DNA of 11,683 nucleotides from an uncultured Bacilli bacterium (GTDB taxonomy: Bacteria; Bacillota_I; Bacilli_A; RF39; UBA660): assembly GCA_947628125.1 (NCBI GenBank), contig CANQYR010000023.1, positions 1 through 11,683 of the forward strand, given 5' to 3'. Positions 6,416 through 11,683 of this stretch are shown in pieces (position 1 is the first letter of the stretch; the number at the start of each line of letters is the position of its first letter). Under the pieces are notes generated by a model that saw nothing but the letters and a program-made list of their open reading frames with translations, did no database searches and had not been told where the DNA came from. A program made the translations under genes and the position numbers.

Positions 6416-6441
6416 AAAAAAGGCAATCACTCACCTTTTTT
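6416..6441. terminator. Bidirectional terminator at the end of the holin cassette
   Basis: AAAAAAGGCAA and TCACCTTTTTT pair around TCAC; the inner part uses two G-U pairs on the minus strand. T-runs occur on both strands, so it can stop the minus-strand holin transcript and back up the tRNA-Met terminator. The holin TGA (6427-6429) lies in the loop. Confidence 0.65.
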
Positions 6442-6681
6442 TAACTTACTAACTAAATCTGCAGTTCCCCCAGAAGCCATCGAAGCCATTAAACATAAAA
6501 CAATAGCCTGTAATAAATTAGCTTCAATCTTAAAAAAATAACAAATAAAAGCACTTAAAAAACCAACTATCACATTTTGAAGCGGAATAAAACGATTAGG
6601 AATTACCTCCCACTTTAACTTCGTCAAAGCACCTAAAACATAAGAAACTAAAACAATAATAAGCACATACGAAACATCCAT
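6427..6681 (-). CDS. Holin-family small membrane protein (holin superfamily V / Hol44-like)
   Basis: An 84-residue protein with three hydrophobic helices (about 4-20, 32-50 and 55-72) and a lysine-rich tail. The pattern of a first helix, a short loop with IPNRFIPLQN, a glycine-containing second helix and a helix ending in ASGGTADLV matches phage holins of the Phage_holin_5_2/Hol44 type, which form membrane lesions that release endolysin. In a chromosomal setting such proteins may act in autolysis or secretion. The ATG at 6679-6681 overlaps the upstream TGA as TGATG, and GGAGGGAGGG lies 9 nt before it; an adjacent TTG (6682-6684) is an alternative start adding one residue. It is second in a two-gene operon. 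No other phage genes were seen. Confidence 0.75.
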   Translation of the reverse strand: MDVSYVLIIVLVSYVLGALTKLKWEVIPNRFIPLQNVIVGFLSAFICYFFKIEANLLQAIVLCLMASMASGGTADLVSKLKKGE

Positions 6682-7037
6682 CAAAGCTTACCCTCCCTCC
6701 TAAGCTTTTCCCAGCGATCATGAACATAAGAATTCCCACCTAAACACGTATAACGATCATAAAGCTCATAAGCACTCATCTTTTGAATTGCTGACTTTTC
6801 CTCACCTTGCTCAACATCATTAATAAAATCAACCAAATCCGTTTTAATCGTCGTCAATTCCAAATTTTTTAAATTAGTATTAGCTAGTTTTTCTAACTTA
6901 TCTACCTTCTTATTCAAAGGCTCTAAAATTTTAGCAATCGAAAACCGATAAAACTTAATTAATCCTGCAATCGCTCCCACAAAAACAGCCAGTAAACTAA
7001 TAAAACTAGCAATACTACCTAATGTTATTTGTTCCAT
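6681..7037 (-). CDS. Phage-type holin partner: membrane-anchored coiled-coil protein
   Basis: This 118-residue protein has one N-terminal membrane helix (about 5-28), a coiled-coil region (about 36-80, with repeated KKVDKLEKL-like heptads) and a compact C-terminal motif ELYDRYTCLGGNSYVHDRWE (91-110). The last motif recurs in small phage proteins encoded beside holins, and the layout recalls XhlA-type lysis accessory proteins, so a role with the holin is likely though unproven. The ATG at 7035-7037 follows GGAGGGC (7041-7047). Its TGA overlaps the holin ATG, so the two are translationally coupled. An extended -10 with a perfect TATAAT lies at 7090-7098. Confidence 0.72.
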   Translation of the reverse strand: MEQITLGSIASFISLLAVFVGAIAGLIKFYRFSIAKILEPLNKKVDKLEKLANTNLKNLELTTIKTDLVDFINDVEQGEEKSAIQKMSAYELYDRYTCLGGNSYVHDRWEKLRREGKL

Positions 7038-7089
7038 AAAGCCCTCCTATAAACTATTTATAGCTTATGAAAAATAACCAAAACAAACC

Positions 7090-7098
7090 ATTATATCA
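7090..7098 (-). promoter_or_regulatory. Holin operon promoter (perfect extended -10)
   Basis: The minus strand reads TGATATAAT, a perfect TATAAT with the TGn extension. No good -35 is seen 16-18 bp upstream. The predicted leader is about 45 nt. Confidence 0.65.
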
Positions 7099-7143
7099 TC
7101 CTAAATAATTAACATTTTATCGACATTCTTAAAACAAATTAAT

Positions 7144-7172
7144 TTTAAAATCAGCTTAACTCATGATATAAT
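7144..7172 (+). promoter_or_regulatory. Promoter of the 48-aa membrane peptide
   Basis: TTTAAA (7144-7149), a 17-bp spacer and the extended -10 TGATATAAT (hexamer 7167-7172) lie 26 bp before the ATG. The box is an exact mirror of the divergent holin -10. Confidence 0.7.
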
Positions 7173-7197
7173 AATTAAAATGAAAGGATAGATAAAA

Positions 7198-7344
7198 ATG
7201 CAAGAAAAAGAAATAATTGAAAACTACGAACAAGAAATAGACAAAGTCAAAAAAAGAATCAAAATAAAAGACGTTATTATCATCATAGAAATAATAATCA
7301 TAGTTATCCTAATTGCTTGTGGTGTAGCCGTATTAATATTTTAA
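7198..7344 (+). CDS. 48-aa single-helix membrane peptide
   Basis: The frame encodes 48 residues: a charged, helical N-terminal half (about 1-25, rich in Glu and Lys) and a very hydrophobic membrane helix (about 26-48, rich in Ile) running to the C-terminus. A GAAAGGA ribosome site (7182-7188) sits 9 nt before the ATG, a good promoter precedes it, and a bidirectional terminator follows two bases after TAA. These flanking signals are the main argument that so short a frame is real. Possible roles are a membrane-stress or toxin-like peptide, or a partner of the divergent holin pair; nothing in the sequence decides this. The family is not recognised. Confidence 0.68.
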   Translation: MQEKEIIENYEQEIDKVKKRIKIKDVIIIIEIIIIVILIACGVAVLIF

Positions 7345-7345
7345 T

Positions 7346-7381
7346 AAAAAAAAAATTTTCTTCAAACAGAAAATCTTTTTT
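7346..7381. terminator. Bidirectional terminator between convergent small genes
   Basis: ATTTTCT (7355-7361) and AGAAAAT (7368-7374) form a 7-bp stem with a 6-nt loop. The plus strand continues CTTTTTT and the minus strand continues with ten T, so it serves both the 48-aa gene and the convergent gene. Confidence 0.82.
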
Positions 7382-7736
7382 AAATCCACCTAGCAATATT
7401 AATAATCCTCGTTGTATTATATAAATACTGATCAAATATCTTTAAAATATTCTCAATAATCGCCCGCAGAATATCAGAACACGAACGCTTAATCCTAATA
7501 TTTACAATCTCACTTTTTAACTCCTTACGAAACAAATAATCATCCAAATACTTATCTAAAACAACATCTAGTTCCCTAACCATCTTAACATCCGTAGCAT
7601 TACTATAATTAGCCTTACTAATAAAATCCCTATATATATAAATTAATTTTTTCGTTATCATATCATCCTTTTGATAATTAAAATTAACAATTTTCTGAAA
7701 ATGTGGACAAATTCTTAAAATATTTTCACTACTCAC
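7380..7736 (-). CDS. Unrecognised basic, helical protein
   Basis: With the GTG start at 7734-7736 the protein has 118 residues. AAGG (7745-7748) lies 8 nt upstream, and the promoter at 7766-7794 would start RNA near 7759, so a TTG at 7751 would have almost no leader and no ribosome site. An ATG further in (about residue 26) after AAAAGGATG is a possible shorter start. The protein is rich in Ile, Lys and Asp, predicted mostly helical, with no membrane segment or signal peptide. A central stretch of Asp/Leu (REL..VLDKYLDDYL) precedes a more basic C-terminal half ending in NIARWI. I recognise no domain. It is convergent with the 48-aa gene and divergent from vanY. Confidence 0.66.
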   Translation of the reverse strand: MSSENILRICPHFQKIVNFNYQKDDMITKKLIYIYRDFISKANYSNATDVKMVRELDVVLDKYLDDYLFRKELKSEIVNIRIKRSCSDILRAIIENILKIFDQYLYNTTRIINIARWI

Positions 7737-7765
7737 TTTATCTACCTTCAATCTATTCTAACTAA

Positions 7766-7794
7766 ATCATACAATATTCGACAAAAACTTGCAA
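7766..7794 (-). promoter_or_regulatory. Promoter of the unrecognised 118-aa protein gene
   Basis: On the minus strand TTGCAA (7789-7794), a 17-bp spacer and TATGAT (7766-7771). There is no TG extension, but the -35 is better than most in the window. Confidence 0.65.
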
Positions 7795-7845
7795 GAAAAA
7801 CTTTAAAAAATAACCAAATAATTTCAAGAAAAGAGGAACAATAAT

Positions 7846-8805
7846 ATGCAAAAGAAAAGACTAAAACTAAAAAAACAAGCTCAAAGATATATCATCATCA
7901 TAATAGCTTTAATAATATTTACCATAATAGGTGTTAAATGCTATAAAACCTATAAATACCACCAAACAAATACCTACCACCTTCTGCAAAAAGGTTACAA
8001 CAACGATGAAGTAAATCTAATTACCACCAAAGCAAATGATGCCATAGACTACATCCTAAATAATGAATATAACCCGAAAATAATTTCCATCATAAACGAA
8101 AAATACTTCCTAGCCAAAAACCTAGAAAAATACCTAGACTTTTGGCAAAAACAAGAAGATGAAGAACTAAAAGACATCATCGCCATGGTTAACACCCACG
8201 CAAATGAAAAATGGTACACAGAAAAACTAGAAACCGATATAAACAAAAACGAAAAAATGCTCGTCAACAAATTCTATGCCCTAAATGAAAACTACGCTCC
8301 AAAAAACCTAAAAAACATCTCCTTAGACTACTCATATGGAACAGAAGGCGAAAACAAACTAATAGACTATGCCTATGATGCTTTTCAAGACCTATGGCAA
8401 AGCGCAAATAAAGAAGGATACTACCTTATGGTAACATCTAGTTACCGCACCTATGAAGAACAAAAAGAAATATATGACTACCGCAAAGAAACCCAAGGCG
8501 AAAGAAAAGCCGACGAAACAGCCGCTAGACCCGGTAACTCCGAACACCAAACCGGCCTTGTCGTTGACATGACCAGTATAAAAGAGCCATCAAGCACCGA
8601 ATTTAAAGAATCAAATGCTTATAAATGGCTCCAAGAAAACGCCTATAAATATGGCTTTATTGAACGCTACCCCGAAAATAAAACCTACATAACTGGCTAT
8701 GAACCTGAATCATGGCACTGGCGTTACGTAGGCAAAGAAATAGCTAAGGCTATGCATGAAGAACAAATAACATTCGATGAATACTATGCTTTTTACCTAG
8801 AATAA
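7846..8805 (+). CDS. vanY: Membrane-anchored VanY-type D-alanyl-D-alanine carboxypeptidase (M15B)
   Basis: A 319-residue zinc peptidase expected to trim the terminal D-Ala from peptidoglycan stem peptides outside the membrane. A basic N-terminus and one membrane helix (about 14-32) act as an uncleaved anchor. A helical linker (about 45-160) carries a GYNNDEVNLI motif common in Firmicutes VanY proteins. The catalytic domain (about 165-310) has SSYRT (198-202), the zinc motif SEHQTGLVVD (His234, Asp241) and ESWHWRYVG with catalytic Glu288 and zinc His291. All key residues are present. The ATG follows an AGAGGA ribosome site. It stands alone on the plus strand, with only 7 bp before the convergent HAD gene. 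No van resistance genes are nearby, so ordinary wall metabolism is likelier than glycopeptide resistance. Confidence 0.9.
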   Translation: MQKKRLKLKKQAQRYIIIIIALIIFTIIGVKCYKTYKYHQTNTYHLLQKGYNNDEVNLITTKANDAIDYILNNEYNPKIISIINEKYFLAKNLEKYLDFWQKQEDEELKDIIAMVNTHANEKWYTEKLETDINKNEKMLVNKFYALNENYAPKNLKNISLDYSYGTEGENKLIDYAYDAFQDLWQSANKEGYYLMVTSSYRTYEEQKEIYDYRKETQGERKADETAARPGNSEHQTGLVVDMTSIKEPSSTEFKESNAYKWLQENAYKYGFIERYPENKTYITGYEPESWHWRYVGKEIAKAMHEEQITFDEYYAFYLE

Positions 8806-8824
8806 AAAAAAGCTATAAAAAGCT
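8804..8824 (-). terminator. Weak terminator after the trxB-HAD operon
   Basis: On the minus strand AGCT-TTTTAT-AGCT is followed by seven or eight T. The 4-bp stem is short, so termination may be partial and antisense reading into vanY is possible. Confidence 0.35.
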
Positions 8825-9295
8825 ACTAATATGAACCGTCGCAAAAGAAGAATTTTCCATAACATAATTTAACACATCCACCGTATCATCAATCAAAACA
8901 AAATTTTTATCATCTAAATTCGCATACTCCTTGCGAATTTTTTTCATAACCATAAGCTTATCATTATTACTACAAACGCCATAAATATGCGAAGGAATAA
9001 TATTATAATTTTTTACCAAAAACCGCACTTTTTCCTCTAACTCTTTATCATTCATCACCTTCGTTATCACATAAATCAAATTCTTATCCCGCTTATTAAT
9101 AAACATCTGCATCTTCTTTATTGGTAAAACATTAGCATAACCATCATTTTCCAAAACAAACTTACTCCACGCTTCATCATCATAATAATAATGATTATAC
9201 TTTCCATAACAAATAGGCGCTAAAACACCATCAACATCAAAAAAATAAACAGTATTTGAATCATTAAAAAGATCATCAATCTTACTTTCTTCCAT
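8813..9295 (-). CDS. HAD-superfamily hydrolase, substrate unknown
   Basis: The protein has 160 residues and all four HAD motifs. Motif I is FFDVDGVL (nucleophile Asp20, Asp22), motif II YVITKV (Thr78), motif III probably Lys113, and motif IV VLIDDTVDVL (Asp136, Asp137). It is most likely a small phosphatase with a short cap between motifs I and II that is rich in Tyr and Asn (about 28-45). The ATG at 9293-9295 lies inside the end of trxB, overlapping it by 14 nt, and its AAAGGAG (9303-9309) is within trxB codons; a GTG one codon earlier is an alternative. The overlap indicates co-expression with thioredoxin reductase. It is not closely similar to the other HAD protein in the window. It ends 7 bp from vanY. 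Confidence 0.82.
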   Translation of the reverse strand: MEESKIDDLFNDSNTVYFFDVDGVLAPICYGKYNHYYYDDEAWSKFVLENDGYANVLPIKKMQMFINKRDKNLIYVITKVMNDKELEEKVRFLVKNYNIIPSHIYGVCSNNDKLMVMKKIRKEYANLDDKNFVLIDDTVDVLNYVMENSSFATVHISSFL

Positions 9296-10199
9296 CACTT
9301 AACTCCTTTAACAAAGCCATTTCCCTAATTGCCGTAGTTGAGGCAATAGAACCATCACTAACCGCCGTTGTAAGCTGTCTTAAAACCTTTACCCTAGCAT
9401 CACCTGCCACATAAATACCTTTCGTTTTCGTATGCACACCATCTTCACTAATAATATAACCCTTATCATCCAAATCAACAACATTATTAAAAATCTCATT
9501 ACGAGGCTCCTGCCCAACCGCGATAAATAGCCCATCAAGTGCAATATCCTCTAAAGTCTCATTTTCCTTTAAAGTTACACTCTCTAACTTATCCTTCCCA
9601 TTAAGCTTTTCCACCGTCTTATTAAGCAAAAACTTAACATTATCCTTTTTCTTTAACTGACTAACTAAATAAGGCTCACCTCGAAACTCGCTACGTCTAT
9701 GAATAACATAAACTAAAGACGCTAAAGAAGACAAATACATTGCATCTTCCAAAGCACTATTACCACCACCTAAAACACCAACTATCTTTTCTTTGTAAAA
9801 CATGCCATCACAACTAGCACAATAAGAAATGCCCTTACCTATTAACTCATCTTCATTTAATAGCTTTAACTTCCTATTTACCGCCCCCGTAGCTAAAATA
9901 ACCGCCAAAGCCTCATAACAATTCTCATCAGTATAAACCTTTCTATCACTAGTTACCTTTAAGACCGTCTCTAACTTATACTCAAGCCCTAAATCCTTAA
10001 CCTGATTAAATAAAGCCGTTGCATAATCATACCCACTAATAGACTTTATCCCCGGATAATTTTCCACCTTACTAGCATTTAATATCTGACCCCCATAACT
10101 TTTAGACTCTAAAACCAAAACTTTCTTATTTGCCCTTAAAGCATACAAAGCCGCCGTCAAACCACTAGGTCCCGCGCCCACAATAATTATATCGTACAT
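9282..10199 (-). CDS. trxB: Thioredoxin-disulfide reductase
   Basis: A 305-residue FAD enzyme that uses NADPH to reduce thioredoxin in the cytosol. The FAD motif GAGPSG (8-13), GGQ (36-38) and ATG (103-105) are present. The redox-active pair is CASC (Cys127, Cys130) followed by DG. The NADPH domain shows GGGNSALED (144-152) and HRRSEFR (167-173), consistent with NADPH preference. The C-terminal FAD motif is YVAGDARVKVLRQLTTAVSDG. Length matches the usual 305-320. The start is the ATG at 10197-10199, 6 nt after AGGAGGA (10206-10212); a longer frame to 10250 crosses the promoter and is rejected. It is first in a two-gene operon with a HAD hydrolase, and lies directly after a GNAT gene with its own promoter between. 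Confidence 0.95.
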   Translation of the reverse strand: MYDIIIVGAGPSGLTAALYALRANKKVLVLESKSYGGQILNASKVENYPGIKSISGYDYATALFNQVKDLGLEYKLETVLKVTSDRKVYTDENCYEALAVILATGAVNRKLKLLNEDELIGKGISYCASCDGMFYKEKIVGVLGGGNSALEDAMYLSSLASLVYVIHRRSEFRGEPYLVSQLKKKDNVKFLLNKTVEKLNGKDKLESVTLKENETLEDIALDGLFIAVGQEPRNEIFNNVVDLDDKGYIISEDGVHTKTKGIYVAGDARVKVLRQLTTAVSDGSIASTTAIREMALLKELSDGRK

Positions 10200-10221
10200 A
10201 AAAAATCCTCCTATTATCTTT

Positions 10222-10250
10222 ATTATCCTAAAATAACTTTTCCACGTCAA
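10222..10250 (-). promoter_or_regulatory. trxB promoter
   Basis: On the minus strand TTGACG (10245-10250), a 17-bp spacer and GATAAT (10222-10227), each one base off consensus. It begins one base after the GNAT stop codon and puts the RNA start just ahead of the trxB ribosome site. It is the strongest -35 in the window. Confidence 0.8.
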
Positions 10251-10697
10251 TTATAATTTACAAACTAAAGTTTTCTTTACCTCAGCAAAATCATTTTTTT
10301 CATATAAACCAAGTGCTTCAAAATTATCTTTAAATACACTTACCTGCACCAAATTAATATTTAAATTAAAAAGCCAATCTTTAAAACTCTTTAAAAGCGA
10401 GCTTCCAACATGCATGCCCCGGTAAGAAGAAAGAACATAAATCGCATCTAACACCCCAACCTTTTGCAAATAAGTTGCATCATCTAATACATAACCATAT
10501 AAATAACCAATTATCCTTTTATCATCTAAAGCAACTAAAAGAACTTTATCATCCTCAACTAGAAAATTTTCATAAAAACAATCAACAACAAAAGTCTCAT
10601 CAACATTATCATCATACTTCTTTTCATCCACAATTAACATGTTAAATAAAGCATTTAAACTTGAAACATCATCTTCTAAAGCCCTTCTAATTAACAT
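10251..10697 (-). CDS. GNAT-family N-acetyltransferase
   Basis: A 148-residue acyl-CoA-dependent acetyltransferase. Motif A is DAIYVLSSYRGMHVGSSLL (84-102), with the pyrophosphate-binding R-G-M-H-V-G (93-98). Motif B is NFEALGLYEKNDF (125-137), with the usual Asn near the CoA site. The family acetylates amines on small molecules or proteins; the acceptor cannot be told. The ATG at 10695-10697 follows AGGAGGA (10701-10707). The gap to the upstream tRNA-Arg is only 23 nt and holds a T-run but no separate hairpin or promoter, so the gene is probably transcribed as a tail of the tRNA transcript. The trxB promoter starts right after its stop. Confidence 0.87.
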   Translation of the reverse strand: MLIRRALEDDVSSLNALFNMLIVDEKKYDDNVDETFVVDCFYENFLVEDDKVLLVALDDKRIIGYLYGYVLDDATYLQKVGVLDAIYVLSSYRGMHVGSSLLKSFKDWLFNLNINLVQVSVFKDNFEALGLYEKNDFAEVKKTLVCKL

Positions 10698-10720
10698 ACA
10701 TCCTCCTAAAATAAAAAAAA

Positions 10721-10796
10721 TGGTGTTCTAGGTGAGATTCGAACTCACGACCTTTAGCTCCGGAGGCTAACGCTCTATCCACTAAGCTACTAGAAC
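10721..10796 (-). tRNA. tRNA-Arg (anticodon CCG)
   Basis: This 76-nt gene encodes its CCA. The acceptor GTTCTAG/CTAGAAC, D stem GCTT/GAGC (one G-U), anticodon stem TTAGC/GCTAA and T stem GTGAG/CTCAC all pair, with loop TTCGAAT. The anticodon loop CTCCGGA places CCG, reading CGG. An A in the D loop and C35, known arginine identity elements, are present. A perfect TATAAT with TGG extension ends about 8 nt upstream, so the primary transcript may start only a base or two before the mature 5' end. Confidence 0.95.
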
Positions 10797-10804
10797 ACAA
10801 ATAA

Positions 10805-10813
10805 ATTATACCA
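10805..10813 (-). promoter_or_regulatory. tRNA-Arg promoter (perfect extended -10)
   Basis: The minus strand reads TGGTATAAT. The -35 region is only a T-rich tract shared with the upstream terminator. The implied leader before the tRNA is nearly zero. Confidence 0.7.
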
Positions 10814-10824
10814 TATAAAAAAAT

Positions 10825-10848
10825 AAAAAAAAAGAGCATAAGCCTTTT
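10825..10848 (-). terminator. rseP terminator
   Basis: On the minus strand AAAAGGC-TTAT-GC(T)CTTTT forms a stem with one bulged base, followed by a long T-run. The first stem bases overlap the TAA stop of the protease gene. Confidence 0.65.
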
Positions 10849-11683
10849 AAAATAAATGCAAAATATCTTGAATTGTTATATATATCATCAAAAGCATCAG
10901 CAACGCAAAACCAACTAAATTACAAGTATTTTCAAACTTCACATTAATTGGACTACCCTTTATCTTCTCAATTATCATAAAGAAAATATGACCACCATCA
11001 AAAGCTGGGAAAGGTAAAATATTAATAAAACCTACATTAATACATAAAAACGCGGTTATATATAAAAGCTGCATTATACCATCATGCATTGACGTATCAA
11101 TTACCTTATAAATACCAACAGGCCCAGATAAATTATTAAGCGATAACTGTCCACTAAACAAACCACCAAGCGTTATAACCATACTATGAATAACATTACC
11201 AAACTTTACAAAAGCATACTTAATACTAGCCCAAAGACCTTTGCTACTTTCCGTTTTCATCTGAATACCAAAAACCTTTGTCTCATTATTATTATCATCC
11301 TTAACAATATCAGGCACTACATCAATAACCTCTTCTTTGCCATCTTTATGAACAACATTAAACTTATAAGTATTATTATCAGTCTTATAATATAAATATA
11401 TCTGCCCAACATCCCAATTCGAAATATTATGGCCATTAATTTTCGTTATCACATCCCCATCTTTAATACCCGATTTGTAAGCCGCCGAATCAAGTTTAAC
11501 CGACTCAATCTCATTAAGCGCAAACTGACTTTGCCATAATAAAGACATAACAAACAATAAAATAAGTGCTAACAAAAAATTATTAATAACCCCCGCTGAT
11601 AAAATAAGTAACCTTTGATACCATGGCCGATTACATAAAAACTTCTCCTTAGGAATTTTATTATCATCCTCATAAACTTCCCC
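10847..11683 (-). CDS. rseP: RseP/RasP-type site-2 metalloprotease, C-terminal part
   Basis: The frame runs off the window edge on its 5' side; 278 C-terminal residues are visible, so the N-terminal HExxH zinc site lies outside. The enzyme cuts membrane-embedded substrates such as anti-sigma factors and signal-peptide remnants. Visible parts are the conserved NRPWYQRLLILSAGVINNF stretch leading into a membrane helix, a PDZ domain (around SAAYKSGIKDGDVITKING), then two or three membrane helices, with the third zinc-ligand motif NILPFPAFDGG near the C-terminus. This motif is usually LDG; here it is FDG, with the zinc-binding Asp kept. A TTG at 11573-11575 is not the true start because reading continues in frame upstream with family-typical sequence. 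It ends before the tRNA-Arg promoter. Confidence 0.93.
   Translation of the reverse strand, partial: GEVYEDDNKIPKEKFLCNRPWYQRLLILSAGVINNFLLALILLFVMSLLWQSQFALNEIESVKLDSAAYKSGIKDGDVITKINGHNISNWDVGQIYLYYKTDNNTYKFNVVHKDGKEEVIDVVPDIVKDDNNNETKVFGIQMKTESSKGLWASIKYAFVKFGNVIHSMVITLGGLFSGQLSLNNLSGPVGIYKVIDTSMHDGIMQLLYITAFLCINVGFINILPFPAFDGGHIFFMIIEKIKGSPINVKFENTCNLVGFALLMLLMIYITIQDILHLF

Noticed and set aside
6295..7037. tRNA-Met as the attachment site of an integrated phage carrying the holin pair
   Set aside because: I found no second copy of the tRNA 3' end downstream and no integrase.
8049..8270. Minus-strand frame of 73 codons
   Set aside because: Antisense shadow of vanY; its Ser/Phe-rich composition mirrors the Glu/Lys-rich sense strand.
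7846..8805. Glycopeptide-resistance gene
   Set aside because: There are no vanHAX or vanRS-like neighbours; a VanY-type peptidase alone is common in wall metabolism.
11186..11395. Plus-strand frame of 69 codons
   Set aside because: Antisense shadow of the site-2 protease; composition is only AT-driven Ile/Asn.
10847..11575. Complete 242-aa membrane protein starting at TTG 11575
   Set aside because: The frame stays open to the window edge, and the upstream residues (NRPWYQR...) match the protease family, so this is a partial gene.

Overview
This is AT-rich chromosomal DNA from a low-GC Gram-positive bacterium, most likely an uncultured member of the Bacilli (Erysipelotrichales or RF39-like). 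This rests on an EzrA cell-division regulator, an elongator tRNA-Met closely resembling the Bacillus one, RseP/RasP and NifS/IscS-type proteins, strong AGGAGG ribosome sites and a very high A+T content. TGA is used as a stop codon (for example the cysteine desulfurase and the 5'-nucleotidase-like gene end in TGA), so this is not a code-4 Mycoplasma. CGG appears at a conserved arginine of EzrA and a tRNA-Arg(CCG) is encoded, so CGG reads as Arg.

Layout. 1-1340 (minus): a leucine-rich-repeat protein, a 71-aa two-helix membrane protein and a structurally odd tRNA-Thr(GGT), most with their own terminator. 1435-2709 (plus): three small unnamed proteins, namely a helical-bundle protein, a DUF4282-like membrane protein and a TTG-started membrane/coiled-coil protein. 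2700-6138 (minus): a tightly coupled operon ezrA > HAD 5'(3')-nucleotidase-like > cysteine desulfurase. The ezrA/desulfurase pairing recalls the ezrA-nifZ-thiI block of Bacillus, but no thiI follows here. 6295-6371 (plus): tRNA-Met with a near-consensus promoter and terminator. 6427-7037 (minus): a two-gene phage-lysis-like cassette (holin plus a membrane/coiled-coil partner). 7198-7344 (plus): a 48-aa single-helix membrane peptide. 7380-7736 (minus): an unrecognised basic helical protein. 7846-8805 (plus): a membrane-anchored VanY-type D,D-carboxypeptidase. 8813-10199 (minus): thioredoxin reductase with an overlapping downstream HAD gene. 10251-10796 (minus): tRNA-Arg(CCG) followed after 23 nt by a GNAT acetyltransferase. 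10847-11683 (minus): the C-terminal 278 residues of the RseP/RasP site-2 protease, whose N-terminus lies outside the window.

Most genes are household functions: division-ring control, sulfur transfer, redox, envelope proteolysis and translation. The least explained part is 6427-8805, where a holin-type pair, a tiny membrane peptide, an unknown protein and a peptidoglycan peptidase are packed together without other phage genes. Promoters in this window repeatedly use a TGn-extended -10 box with a weak -35. Terminators often contain the preceding stop codon, which points to a compact genome. No CRISPR array, insertion sequence or rRNA was seen, and no gene-free stretch exceeds 300 bases.
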